Positions 14,502 through 23,150 of a stretch of DNA of 64,000 nt are shown here, piece after piece. Location of the stretch: assembly GCF_030538695.1 (NCBI RefSeq), contig NZ_JAUNTN010000003.1, positions 77,678 to 141,677 on the forward strand, given 5' to 3'. The stretch is from Paracoccus sp. (in: a-proteobacteria). GTDB taxonomy: Bacteria > Pseudomonadota > Alphaproteobacteria > Rhodobacterales > Rhodobacteraceae. Position 1 is the stretch's first letter. Each line of letters starts with the position of its first letter. The notes under the pieces were generated by a model. That model was not told where the DNA came from. It was given only the letters and a program-made list of their open reading frames with translations, and searched no databases. Both the position numbers and the translations under genes were made by a program.

Positions 14502-17422
14502 GTGGCGGCTCCGTCAGGGGTCGTGTCGGTGGTCGCCTCGGTGGCGGTGGGTTCAGGCTCGGGCTTGCGGCGCGGTTTGGCGGCGCTGACGCGCAAGGTC
14601 TGGTGTGCAATCGCAATCACGATCAGCGTGGTGGACCCGACGACGACTGCAAACACGCCCAGATCGAACAGCATCGCCGTGGCGGCAGGCACCTGCCCGA
14701 CAACCGGCAGGGTGATATATTGCGCATGGGCGGTCAGGAACGGATAGCCGAACAGCCACGACCCAAGCCCGACCAGAACCGCCATGGACAGGCCAAAGGC
14801 AATCCACAGAACTGGCAGCACCAGCAGGCGATCCTCGATCCAGCGCACGTCCGAGGCGATATATTGCAGCGTCAGACCGATTGCCAGCGTGACCCCGGCA
14901 GCAAAGCCACCGCCCGGCAGATCGTGACCGCGCAGGAAGAAATAGGCCGCCAGCAGGATCGTCACCGGGAACATCCAGCGCATCATCAGCGCCGGCACCG
15001 CGATCAGCTTTTCGGCAGGCAGGCCGTCCCCGGTCCGGGCGCGGGGCAGTTCGGCGCTTTCCGGGGCGGGACGGAACCGGCGCAGCAGGGCAAAGATGGT
15101 CAGTCCCACCGTGCCAAGAACGACGATTTCGCCAAAAGTATCGAAGGCCCGGAAATCGACCAGAATCACGTTGACGACATTGGTGCCGCCGCCCTCGGAA
15201 TAGGCATTGCGCAGGAACCAGTCGCCCACACCCGGCACCGCACGCGAGGCAAAGACCGCATAGGCAACAGCCGTCACCCCAAGCCCGCCGGCAACCGCAA
15301 TCGCAAGATCACGCCCGCGCCGGATATGTGCCGACAGGTCACGGTCGCCGGGAATGGCGCTGCTGCGCTGTGGTAGCCAGCGCAGGCCCAGCAGCAGCAG
15401 AATGGTGGTGGTGATTTCGACCACGAGCTGCGTCACGGCAAGATCCGGGGCCGAAAGCCATGCAAATGTGATCACCGTCATCAGCCCGACGCCGCCCAGC
15501 ATGACCAGCGCCGCAAAGCGGTGGTATTTCGCCTGCCAGGCCGTGCCGATGGCGCAGACCGCACCGATCAGCCACAGCAGGGCAAAGACAGCCTCGGATG
15601 TGCCAAAAGCGGGAACCGCAGGCACCCATTCGGTCCCCGGTAACACCAGCGCGGTCAGCGCCAGCGTCACCAGCACCACGGCACGAAGCTGGGTTTGCAG
15701 GCTGGCAGCCGTCATCAGCCGGTGCAGCGCCGGTGCAGCCTGCGCGGTCAGGGCGCGTTGCAGCCGGTCGAACAGGGCCAGCCCGTCGATATAGTGCCGT
15801 TCGGGCGTGCCGGGGGTGCTGCGGTTCAGTCGGCGGCGGGTCAGCAGATAAATCGCCACGCCTGCGGCAAAGGCCACAATGCTCATCATCAGCGGCAGGT
15901 TCCAGCCGTGCCACAGCTTGAGGCTGAAAGCAGGCATTGCCGCGCCAAGCACGGATTGCCCCGCGTCTTGCAGCGCCGCACCCAGCAGCAGCGCCGGGAA
16001 CAGGCCGATGCCAAGGCACAGGAACACCAGCAGCTCGACCGGGCGGCGCATGGCGACAGGAGGCTCATGCGGCGGCATGACCGGCAGCGCGGTTGCGGGC
16101 GGGCCGAAAAAGACCTTCAGGATAAAGCGCAGTGAATAAGCGACGCTGAAGGCGCTGGCGAATACCGCAATCCACGGCAGGGCGTTATCCAGCATCGAAC
16201 CGTTGTTCCAGTGCTGCGCCACGTCGAAGAACATCTCTTTGGACAGAAACCCGTTCAGCAGCGGCACCCCAGCCATTGAAGCCGCCGCCACGATCGCCAG
16301 TGTCGAGGTGATTGGCAGCCAGCGCCGCAGCCCCGAAAGGCGGCGCATGTCGCGGGTGCCGGTTTCGTGGTCGATGATGCCCGCCGACATGAACAGCGAT
16401 GCCTTGAACACGGCATGGTTCACGATGTGGAAGATCGCCGCAATGATGGCGGCCGGGCTGCCGATTCCGGCCAGCGCGGTAATCAGGCCAAGGTGGCTGA
16501 TCGTGGAATAGGCCAGCAAGCCTTTCAGATCATGCCGGAACAGTGCGGTGACAGCCCCCATCGTCAGGGTAATCATGCCGATGCCGGTCACGAGGAAGAA
16601 CCACATATCGGTGCCGCCAAGCACGGGGAAGAACCGCACCAGCAAGAACACCCCGGCCTTGACCATGGTGGCCGAGTGCAGAAACGTCGAAACCGGCGTT
16701 GGGGCGGCCATCGCATTGGGCAGCCAGAAATGGAACGGAAACTGAGCCGATTTGGTAAAGGCGGCCAGCAGGAACAGGAACAGGATCGGTTCGTACAGCG
16801 GATGCGCCCGGATCACGGCACCGCGCGCCAGCACGATGTCCAGTTCGAAACTGCCCGCGATGTGGCCGATCATCGCCATGCTGACCAGCAGACACAGCCC
16901 TCCCGCCGCCGTTACCGTCAGCGCCACCCTTGCACCACGTCGTGCCTCGGGCTTTTGGTGCCAGTAAGAAATCAGCACGAATGACGCCAGACTGGTCAGT
17001 TCCCAGAAAACCACCAGCATGATGATATTGCCGGACAAAAGAACCCCGGTCATGGCGCCGGTAAAGGTCAGGATCGCAGCATGGAAGCGCGAGGCGGCGT
17101 CATCCTCTGACATATACCAGCGGGCATAGACCACCACCAGCAGGCCGATACCGGCGACCAGCATCATCATCAGCCAGGCAAAACCGTCGATGCGGAACCG
17201 CAGGTTCAGGCCAAGACTGTCCACCCAGCGGATTGTGGTCGAGACCACCGCGCCGTCACCGATGAAATCGCGCAACCCGAACAGGATGCCAAGCATCGCC
17301 ACCATGACGACGGCGGATACGCCGGTCAGCGCATTGCGCGCGTCGCCCGGCATGGTTGCTGCGACGATCGCCCCGAGAAAGGGCAGTAAAACCATCAGCG
17401 TCAGCAGGTTCTCGGCAATCAT
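14498..17422 (-). CDS. mnhA: Na+/H+ antiporter fused subunits MnhA-MnhB (PhaAB)
   Basis: First gene of the operon, 974 aa when started at the ATG in MIAENLLTLMVLLPF. The annotated open frame reaches 17515, but the extra residues are polar and lack a ribosome site. Residues about 1-500 are the ND5-like MnhA core (SAQFPFHFWLPNAMAAPTPVSTFLHSATMVKAG is diagnostic). The middle region matches the MnhA C-terminal extension (LAVTQLVVEITTTILLLLGLRWLP). The last 150 residues are MnhB (LLAAYFFLRGHDLPGGGFAAG, LGSWLFGYPFLTAHAQY). Such A+B fusions are typical of rhizobial and rhodobacterial Pha systems. The complex exports Na+ or K+ for H+ and supports alkaline or salt tolerance. Confidence 0.92.
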   Translation of the reverse strand: MIAENLLTLMVLLPFLGAIVAATMPGDARNALTGVSAVVMVAMLGILFGLRDFIGDGAVVSTTIRWVDSLGLNLRFRIDGFAWLMMMLVAGIGLLVVVYARWYMSEDDAASRFHAAILTFTGAMTGVLLSGNIIMLVVFWELTSLASFVLISYWHQKPEARRGARVALTVTAAGGLCLLVSMAMIGHIAGSFELDIVLARGAVIRAHPLYEPILFLFLLAAFTKSAQFPFHFWLPNAMAAPTPVSTFLHSATMVKAGVFLLVRFFPVLGGTDMWFFLVTGIGMITLTMGAVTALFRHDLKGLLAYSTISHLGLITALAGIGSPAAIIAAIFHIVNHAVFKASLFMSAGIIDHETGTRDMRRLSGLRRWLPITSTLAIVAAASMAGVPLLNGFLSKEMFFDVAQHWNNGSMLDNALPWIAVFASAFSVAYSLRFILKVFFGPPATALPVMPPHEPPVAMRRPVELLVFLCLGIGLFPALLLGAALQDAGQSVLGAAMPAFSLKLWHGWNLPLMMSIVAFAAGVAIYLLTRRRLNRSTPGTPERHYIDGLALFDRLQRALTAQAAPALHRLMTAASLQTQLRAVVLVTLALTALVLPGTEWVPAVPAFGTSEAVFALLWLIGAVCAIGTAWQAKYHRFAALVMLGGVGLMTVITFAWLSAPDLAVTQLVVEITTTILLLLGLRWLPQRSSAIPGDRDLSAHIRRGRDLAIAVAGGLGVTAVAYAVFASRAVPGVGDWFLRNAYSEGGGTNVVNVILVDFRAFDTFGEIVVLGTVGLTIFALLRRFRPAPESAELPRARTGDGLPAEKLIAVPALMMRWMFPVTILLAAYFFLRGHDLPGGGFAAGVTLAIGLTLQYIASDVRWIEDRLLVLPVLWIAFGLSMAVLVGLGSWLFGYPFLTAHAQYITLPVVGQVPAATAMLFDLGVFAVVVGSTTLIVIAIAHQTLRVSAAKPRRKPEPEPTATEATTDTTPDGAAT

Positions 17423-17664
17423 CCGGTCGAGGTATCCTTGGCTGGTGGCCCGTGTGGGGTTATCAAGCGCACCCCGCTTCGGTATGCGAAACGGTATGCC
17501 AGAACCCGAGGGCATGATATGAAGATATGTTTCGTCTAAGCAGATTGCGGTCCGTCCGCAAGCAAGCTGTAGATCACATGCGTGACATTTTTCAATTTAT
17601 CATTTTTGGTTTCCCGAATCGCTGCAACACGCGCAATATGACCCCAAAAGATTAAGGATTTCTT
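17423..17664. promoter_or_regulatory. divergent promoter region mnhA / mlaE
   Basis: This gap must hold the promoters of both the mnh operon and the mla genes. A TTGCGG / CCGCAA stem (17545-17550 and 17556-17561) with a 5-base loop and an AT-rich stretch (about 17580-17615) are visible. No specific regulator site could be named. Confidence 0.35.
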
Positions 17665-18774
17665 ATGCCCGCCCGGTCTGCTGCCGAAGCTGACGAGAAT
17701 CAGCCTCTGCGCCTGCATGTGCAGGGCGATCAGGCACATTTGTCTGGTGATCTGACGGTCGCGGCGCTGGCCGCGCTGCCTGCCGGGCTGGAGCGGGCGG
17801 CCCGGCTGGACCTGTCGGGGCTGTCGCGTCTGGATACCGCAGGGGCGTGGTATCTGGCAGGCCGGGTGGCGGGTGGGACGCAGATCCAGGGACTTTCCGA
17901 CCGGCATCATGCGCTGCTGGACAGTGTGACCGCTGCCATGCCTCAGCCCGAACCTCAGTCCCCCGCCGCGCCATGGCCGCGCCGCCTGCTGGAGCGCATG
18001 GGCCGTAACACGCTGGAAACATGGCTGTTACTGGTTTCGCTTGCCGAATATCTGGGCCGGTTTCTGGCCGCGCTTGGCCGCTGTATTCGCCATCCTGGCC
18101 AGTTCCGCTTTGCCTCGCTTGTGCATCATGCGCAGGAAACCGGGCTGCGGGCGGTGCCGATTGTGGCGCTGATGTCGTTCCTGATCGCGGTGGTGATCGC
18201 TTTTCAGGGGGCCACGCTGCTGAAACAGTTTGGCGCGGAAATCTTTGTCGTCGATCTGATTGCCATTTCCATCCTGCGTGAGCTTGGCATCCTGCTGACC
18301 GCAATTATCGTGGCGGGGCGGACGGCCTCGGCGCTGACGGCCTCGATCGGGTCGATGAAAATGCGCGAGGAAATCGACGCCATGCGCACGCTGGGCCTTG
18401 ATCCTGATGTGGTGCTGGTTGTGCCGCGGGTGCTGGCGCTGATTATCACCCTGCCCATTCTGGGGCTGATTGCCAATCTGGCGGGTATCCTTGGCGGTAT
18501 CATTATGTCATGGGTGACGCTTGGCATCTCGCCCGGCCTGTTCGTGGTGCGGATGATTCAGGACACTGGGCTGAACAATGCCGCCGTTGGCCTGATGAAA
18601 GCCCCGGTTTTTGCGGTGATTATCGGGGTGATCGGCTGTCATGCGGGTATGAGCGTGGGCAAGGATGCGGAATCGCTGGGGCAGATGACCTCATCCGCCG
18701 TGGTGCGGGCGATCTTTGCGGTGATCCTTGTGGATGCGCTGTTCTCGGTGTTCTTCTCGGAGGTGGGGTGGTAG
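17665..18774 (+). CDS. mlaE: MlaE-type lipid ABC permease with N-terminal STAS domain
   Basis: The 369-aa protein combines an N-terminal STAS/MlaB-like domain (residues about 15-90, with LDLSGLSRLDTAGAWYL) with an MlaE permease (residues about 105-369; ELGILLTAIIVAGRTASALTASIGSMKMREEIDAM is the family hallmark). It forms the membrane part of the phospholipid or hydrophobic-compound transporter that links inner and outer membranes. MlaB is a separate protein in E. coli, so the fusion explains why no mlaB is present. A ribosome site AAGGAT precedes the ATG. Confidence 0.92.
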   Translation: MPARSAAEADENQPLRLHVQGDQAHLSGDLTVAALAALPAGLERAARLDLSGLSRLDTAGAWYLAGRVAGGTQIQGLSDRHHALLDSVTAAMPQPEPQSPAAPWPRRLLERMGRNTLETWLLLVSLAEYLGRFLAALGRCIRHPGQFRFASLVHHAQETGLRAVPIVALMSFLIAVVIAFQGATLLKQFGAEIFVVDLIAISILRELGILLTAIIVAGRTASALTASIGSMKMREEIDAMRTLGLDPDVVLVVPRVLALIITLPILGLIANLAGILGGIIMSWVTLGISPGLFVVRMIQDTGLNNAAVGLMKAPVFAVIIGVIGCHAGMSVGKDAESLGQMTSSAVVRAIFAVILVDALFSVFFSEVGW

Positions 18775-19538
18775 CCGAAAACGTCATTGAAGTCAGGGGC
18801 TTGCGCACGCAGTTCGGGCGGCATGTGATCCATGACAATCTGGACCTTGACCTGAAGCGGGGCGAGATTTTGGGCGTCGTCGGCGGTTCGGGCACCGGAA
18901 AGTCGGTGCTGCTGCGCACGATTGTCGGGCTGAAACAGCCTGATGGTGGGACCGTGCGGGCCTTTGGCGTGGATATGGCCCGCGCCACATCGGACCAGCG
19001 CCGCAGCGTTGAACGCCGCTGGGGGGTGATGTTTCAGGATGGTGCGCTGTTCTCGGCGCTGACGGTGCGGGAAAACGTGCAGGTGCCGCTGCGCGAAGTG
19101 CTGGACCTGCCGCCGCAAGTGCTGGACGGGTTGGCGGATCTGAAAATCTCAATGGCCGGGTTGCCGTGGTCGGCGGGCGAGAAATACCCCTCTGAGCTGT
19201 CTGGCGGGATGCGCAAGCGGGCCGGTCTGGCGCGGGCGCTGGCGCTGGACCCGCAGGTGGTGTTTCTGGATGAACCGACCGCCGGGCTGGACCCGATTGG
19301 CGCGACGGCCTTTGACCGGCTGATCGTCAGTCTGCGCGATGCGCTGAACCTGTCCGTGTTCCTGATTACGCATGATCTGGATACGCTGCGGGCCTGCTGC
19401 GACCGGATTGCGGTTCTGTCGGACAAGCGCGTTCTGGCAACCGGCACCATGGATGATCTGGCCCGTTATGATAACCCGTGGATGCGGGAATATTTCAACG
19501 GTCCCCGCGCCCGCGCTGCCGCCGCTGTAAAGGAGTAA
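18768..19538 (+). CDS. mlaF: MlaF-type lipid ABC ATPase
   Basis: A 256-aa ATPase started at GTG 18768, preceded by GGAGG and overlapping the mlaE stop. Walker A is GGSGTGKS, the ABC signature is LSGGMRKRAGLARAL and Walker B is VVFLDEPTAGLD. The Lys/Arg-rich signature (GMRKR) is typical of MlaF/Ttg2A. It energises MlaE. No ATG is available at this junction, and the open frame extending upstream runs inside mlaE. Confidence 0.9.
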   Translation: MVAENVIEVRGLRTQFGRHVIHDNLDLDLKRGEILGVVGGSGTGKSVLLRTIVGLKQPDGGTVRAFGVDMARATSDQRRSVERRWGVMFQDGALFSALTVRENVQVPLREVLDLPPQVLDGLADLKISMAGLPWSAGEKYPSELSGGMRKRAGLARALALDPQVVFLDEPTAGLDPIGATAFDRLIVSLRDALNLSVFLITHDLDTLRACCDRIAVLSDKRVLATGTMDDLARYDNPWMREYFNGPRARAAAAVKE

Positions 19539-19541
19539 CGG

Positions 19542-20708
19542 ATGGAAAACAAAGCCAATTACGTCCTGATCGGCGGTTTCACCATTGCGGGGTTCCTGGG
19601 GATTCTGGGTTTCCTGTTGTGGTTTGCGAATTACGAAACCAACCGTCAGTTCGACTATTACGACGTGTATTTCACCGAAGTGTCGGGGCTGGACATCGCC
19701 TCTCAGGTGCGTTTTGCGGGGCTTCCGGTGGGGCAGGTCGTGGATATGGCCTTGTCGGAACAGCAGCAGGGCCGGGTCCGCGTCCGGCTGGAGGTCAGGG
19801 CCGATACACCGGTGCGCCGTAACTCGACCGCCGCGCTTGAGGCGCAGGGTGTCACCGGGTTGTCTATCGTCGGCATCACGCCGGGCAATCCCAATGCGCC
19901 GCTGCTGATGGACGGGACCGAGGGCGTTCCGGTGATCCCGGCGACGCGCTCGGTGCTGCAAACGCTGGGCGATCAGGGGCCAGAGATTATCGAACGCCTG
20001 AACACCGTCGCTGACCAGTTGACGCAGTTGCTTGGCACCGACAATCAGCAGCGGGTGGCCAATATCCTGACCAATGTCGAACATTCCTCGGCAAATCTGG
20101 ATCAGGCGCTGAACGATTTGTCGGCGGCGGCGAATAACATTGCCCGTGTTGCCGATGAGTTTGCGGGGGTGGGTGACAAGATTGTGCCGCTGGCCGATGG
20201 TGCAGGGCAGGCGCTGATCTCGATCAAGACCGCCGCCGACAGCGCCACCGGCGCACTGAACGAGGCACAGGATTATATGGCGGGCGATTTGCGGCGGCTG
20301 TCGGATCAGGTGACGCAGACTGCGGCTGATCTGTCGGCGCTGTCGGCCAGCGCCACGCCCGCCATCGACAGCGCCACCCGTGCGCTGGACGGGGCCGATC
20401 GCATCATCAACACCGAGGTCGGGCCGGTGGCACAGGATTTGCGGGCCTCGCTGGCTCGGCTGAACACGACGCTGGAACGGGTCAACGCCGATCTGCCCAC
20501 CATTCTGGGCCGGGTGCGTGGCGCAGCGGAATCGGCGCAGGCCGCAGCGGGGCAGGTTCAGGTGATGGTGGCCCGCGCTGCACCGGGGGTTGAAGCCTTT
20601 ACCCGCGAGGGGTTGCCGCAGTTTGCCGGTCTGGCCCGTGACCTGCGCAGCGTAACCCGCGATATATCCGACTTTGTGCGGGTGCTGCGGCGCTCGCTGC
20701 GGTTGTAG
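19542..20708 (+). CDS. mlaD: MlaD-type MCE-domain protein
   Basis: The 388-aa protein has one N-terminal membrane helix (YVLIGGFTIAGFLGILGFLLWF) and an MCE domain (residues about 40-120, VYFTEVSGLDIASQVRFAGLPVGQV). A long Ala-rich helical region to the C-terminus follows, expected to be a periplasmic coiled-coil needle. It binds lipid and passes it along the Mla/MCE channel. It is longer than E. coli MlaD (about 183 aa) and closer to PqiB/Mce1-like tails. No mlaC or mlaA lies in the window. Confidence 0.9.
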   Translation: MENKANYVLIGGFTIAGFLGILGFLLWFANYETNRQFDYYDVYFTEVSGLDIASQVRFAGLPVGQVVDMALSEQQQGRVRVRLEVRADTPVRRNSTAALEAQGVTGLSIVGITPGNPNAPLLMDGTEGVPVIPATRSVLQTLGDQGPEIIERLNTVADQLTQLLGTDNQQRVANILTNVEHSSANLDQALNDLSAAANNIARVADEFAGVGDKIVPLADGAGQALISIKTAADSATGALNEAQDYMAGDLRRLSDQVTQTAADLSALSASATPAIDSATRALDGADRIINTEVGPVAQDLRASLARLNTTLERVNADLPTILGRVRGAAESAQAAAGQVQVMVARAAPGVEAFTREGLPQFAGLARDLRSVTRDISDFVRVLRRSLRL

Positions 20709-20827
20709 CGCAACTCATTGCCCTGACATGGTATTTTATTGTCTGAGCAAAGTTTTTTCGTTAAGATGCGCTCACTTGGCTTGACGTTGGGGGGCGCTCA
20801 GGTCGCTATATTTAACGGAGAAATGTA

Positions 20828-21115
20828 ATGTTCGCAAAAGCTGCCATCCTTGTTGCCGCCGGTCTGACCCTGACCGCCTGCGCCATCACGCCCGAAGACT
20901 ATGAAACCGATCCGGTTCTGCTGCAAACTGCGGCTGGCCCGGTAACTTGCCAGCTTTACACGGCCCGGCAAGTGACGTGGGACCGCTCGATCAACCGTCC
21001 GGCCAGCATGTCGGTGGAAACCGCTGACGCGCTGTGCCGTCAGGAAGGTTATGCCGAAATGCGTGGCGAAGGCACCGGCACCCGCGTCGCCAAAACGCAG
21101 GCACCCGCCCAATAA
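20828..21115 (+). CDS. small lipoprotein of unknown function
   Basis: A 95-aa protein with a lipoprotein signal peptide: a hydrophobic run to the lipobox LTAC, with acylated Cys18 or so, followed by AITPEDYETDP. Two further cysteines (in PVTCQLY and ADALCRQEG) could form a disulfide. I do not recognise the family. The ATG at 20823 is followed at once by a stop, so 20828 (site ACGGAG) is the start. A TTGACG at 20781 and TATATT at 20807 may be promoter elements, though their spacing is long. The gene ends in front of a large GC-rich hairpin. Confidence 0.75.
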   Translation: MFAKAAILVAAGLTLTACAITPEDYETDPVLLQTAAGPVTCQLYTARQVTWDRSINRPASMSVETADALCRQEGYAEMRGEGTGTRVAKTQAPAQ

Positions 21116-21130
21116 ACGCGGCGCACCAGC

Positions 21131-21163
21131 ATCTTTTGTCCAGAAATATCCCCGCCGGAGGCC
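21131..21163 (+). repeat. 3'-end element, copy A
   Basis: Beginning ATCTTTTGTCC and continuing AAATATCCCCGCCGGAGG, this element lies 15 bases after the lipoprotein stop. Near-identical sequence follows the chaC-like gene (31316) and a diverged copy follows the aminotransferase gene (44456), always in the same orientation relative to the gene. Confidence 0.6.
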
Positions 21164-21194
21164 AGGACGCGGCACGCGTCCTTTTCCGGCGGGG
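21150..21194. terminator. nested hairpin between lipoprotein and macB genes
   Basis: Outer arms CCCCGCCGGA (21150-21159) and TCCGGCGGGG (21185-21194) enclose an inner stem AGGACGCG (21164-21171) / CGCGTCCT (21175-21182) with a 3-base loop. It separates convergent genes and could terminate both. A short T-run (CCTTTTCC) lies within it. Confidence 0.65.
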
Positions 21195-21201
21195 ACGTTA
21201 T

Positions 21202-23139
21202 TCAACCCTTGGCCAAGGCTTCCACCGGGTCCAGCCGCGATGCACGCACCGCGGGCAGATAACCAAAGGCCAGCCCGATCACGGTTGAACTGACCAGCGC
21301 CGCCACCATCGAGCCGGTCGAATAGATTAGCTTGAAATCGCTGCTCAGCGCCTCGAATAGCCAGCCAAAGCCAAGCGCCAGCGCCAGCCCCAGCGCGCCG
21401 CCGATCATGCAGACCAGCGCCGCTTCGATCAGGAATTGCGCCTTGATGTCGGATTGCCGCGCGCCCACGGCCATGCGCAACCCGATTTCCCCGATGCGTT
21501 CCGTCACCGACACCAGCATGATATTCATAACCCCAATGCCGCCGACGATCAGCGAAATCACGGCAATTGCCGCAATCAGCAGGGTCAGGGTCGAGGTGGT
21601 GGCAGTGATCGTCTGCCGGATCTGGTCATTGTTGATGATAAAGAAATCCTTGGTGCCGTGGCGCTGGGTCAGGATGCTTTCGACCGACTGCTCGGCCAGC
21701 GTCATGTCCACATCGTCCTTGACCCGAAGCGTCAGTCCGCTGACGCTGGTGGTGCCGATATAGCGCACCTGCACCGTGGTATAGGGTGCCCAGATGGTCA
21801 GGTTCTGGCTGCCGCCGGGGCCGCTGCTGCTGGCCTCGCCCACGCCGATCACCCGTAGGGGAACCTTGCCTGCCATCAGCAATTTGCCCACGGCATTGCC
21901 ATCCGGGAACATGGTTGTCAGCGTGTTCTGGTCGATCACCACATCCTGCGACATGGCGGTGACATCGGCTGCGTCAAAGACCTGCCCTTGCAGCAGTTTG
22001 ACGCCGGCCACGTCGAAATAATCCTCATTCACCCCACTGATCTGTGCGCTGGCCTCGGTCGAGCCATTCCGCAGCGTCTGACTGCTGGAAACCGTGGGGC
22101 TGACCGAGGCAACGAAATCCTGCCGCGCCAGCGCCACCCCGTCCGATGACACGAGCGTCGTGACCCGGCCCGACCGCATGTCACCAAAGTTGCGGCCCGG
22201 ATAGATTTGCAGCGTATTGGTTCCTAGCCCGCTGATATTCTGTAAGACCTGCTGCTGCGTGCCATTGCCAAGCGCCACCACCGACACGACCGAGGCAATG
22301 CCGATGATGATGCCCAGCATGGTCAGGAAACTGCGCAGCTTATGCGCCCGCATCGCCAGAAAGGCCATGCGCAGCGCCTCGGTCAGCCGCCCGACCAGCG
22401 GCACGGTGGCGCGGGCGGGGGTGCTGGTTTCCAGCGCGGTGGCGGGGGGGTCGGTCCCGCGGCGGTCGGCAATGATGCGACCGTCGCTGATCTCGATGAC
22501 CCGATCCGCGCGGGCAGCGATTTTCGGGTCATGGGTAATCAGAATGACGGTGCGGCCGTCGCGGTTCAGTTCCTTGAGGATGCCGAGGACTTCCTCGCCG
22601 CTGTGGCTGTCCAGCGCGCCGGTGGGTTCGTCTGCCAGAATTACCCGCGCGTCATTCATCAGGGCGCGGGCAATCGAAACCCGCTGCTGCTGGCCCCCGG
22701 ATAACTGGCCGGGGCGGTGGTCCAGCCGCTCGCCCATACCCAGCCGGGTCAGCAGCTCGGCGGCACGTGCATGGCGAGCTTCGGCGGGAGTGCCGCGATA
22801 GATCGCCGGAACCTCGACATTCCCCAGCGCGGTCAGTTCTGCCAGCAGGTGATAGCGTTGAAAGATAAAGCCAAAGAACTCGCGCCGCAGGGCCGCAAGC
22901 TCCTCGGGGTTCAGCCGCGCAACCTCGCGCCCGTCCAGCAGGTAACTGCCGCCCGAAGGCCGGTCCAGACAGCCGATCATGTTCATCAGCGTGGATTTCC
23001 CCGACCCCGAGGCACCGATGATGGCCACGAACTCGCCCGGTTCAATCGTCAGGTCGATGCCTTTCAGCACTTGCAACACACCGTCGCCTGATGGGTAATC
23101 GCGGGTCAGGCCGGAAATGCGGATGATCGGTTCAGCCAT
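21202..23139 (-). CDS. macB: MacB-type ABC exporter (ATPase-permease fusion)
   Basis: The 645-aa protein fuses an N-terminal ATPase (Walker A GASGSGKST at 42-50, signature LSGGQQQRVSIARAL, Walker B VILADEPTGALD) to a C-terminal membrane part. The latter has four helices and a large periplasmic domain, plus the FtsX-type region GGIGVMNIMLVSVTERIGEIGLRMAVGARQSDI. MacB works with MacA and an outer-membrane TolC-type channel to move macrolides, lipopeptides or haem-like compounds out of the periplasm. It follows macA on the same strand, 11 bp away. No outer-membrane factor gene is adjacent. Confidence 0.92.
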   Translation of the reverse strand: MAEPIIRISGLTRDYPSGDGVLQVLKGIDLTIEPGEFVAIIGASGSGKSTLMNMIGCLDRPSGGSYLLDGREVARLNPEELAALRREFFGFIFQRYHLLAELTALGNVEVPAIYRGTPAEARHARAAELLTRLGMGERLDHRPGQLSGGQQQRVSIARALMNDARVILADEPTGALDSHSGEEVLGILKELNRDGRTVILITHDPKIAARADRVIEISDGRIIADRRGTDPPATALETSTPARATVPLVGRLTEALRMAFLAMRAHKLRSFLTMLGIIIGIASVVSVVALGNGTQQQVLQNISGLGTNTLQIYPGRNFGDMRSGRVTTLVSSDGVALARQDFVASVSPTVSSSQTLRNGSTEASAQISGVNEDYFDVAGVKLLQGQVFDAADVTAMSQDVVIDQNTLTTMFPDGNAVGKLLMAGKVPLRVIGVGEASSSGPGGSQNLTIWAPYTTVQVRYIGTTSVSGLTLRVKDDVDMTLAEQSVESILTQRHGTKDFFIINNDQIRQTITATTSTLTLLIAAIAVISLIVGGIGVMNIMLVSVTERIGEIGLRMAVGARQSDIKAQFLIEAALVCMIGGALGLALALGFGWLFEALSSDFKLIYSTGSMVAALVSSTVIGLAFGYLPAVRASRLDPVEALAKG

Positions 23140-23150
23140 GATCCGCTCCC

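Noticed and set aside
12499..14616. A 705-aa version of MnhD
   Set aside because: The extra N-terminus overlaps all of mnhC in another frame and is not membrane-like; the GTG at 14160 gives a normal MnhD with a coupled start.
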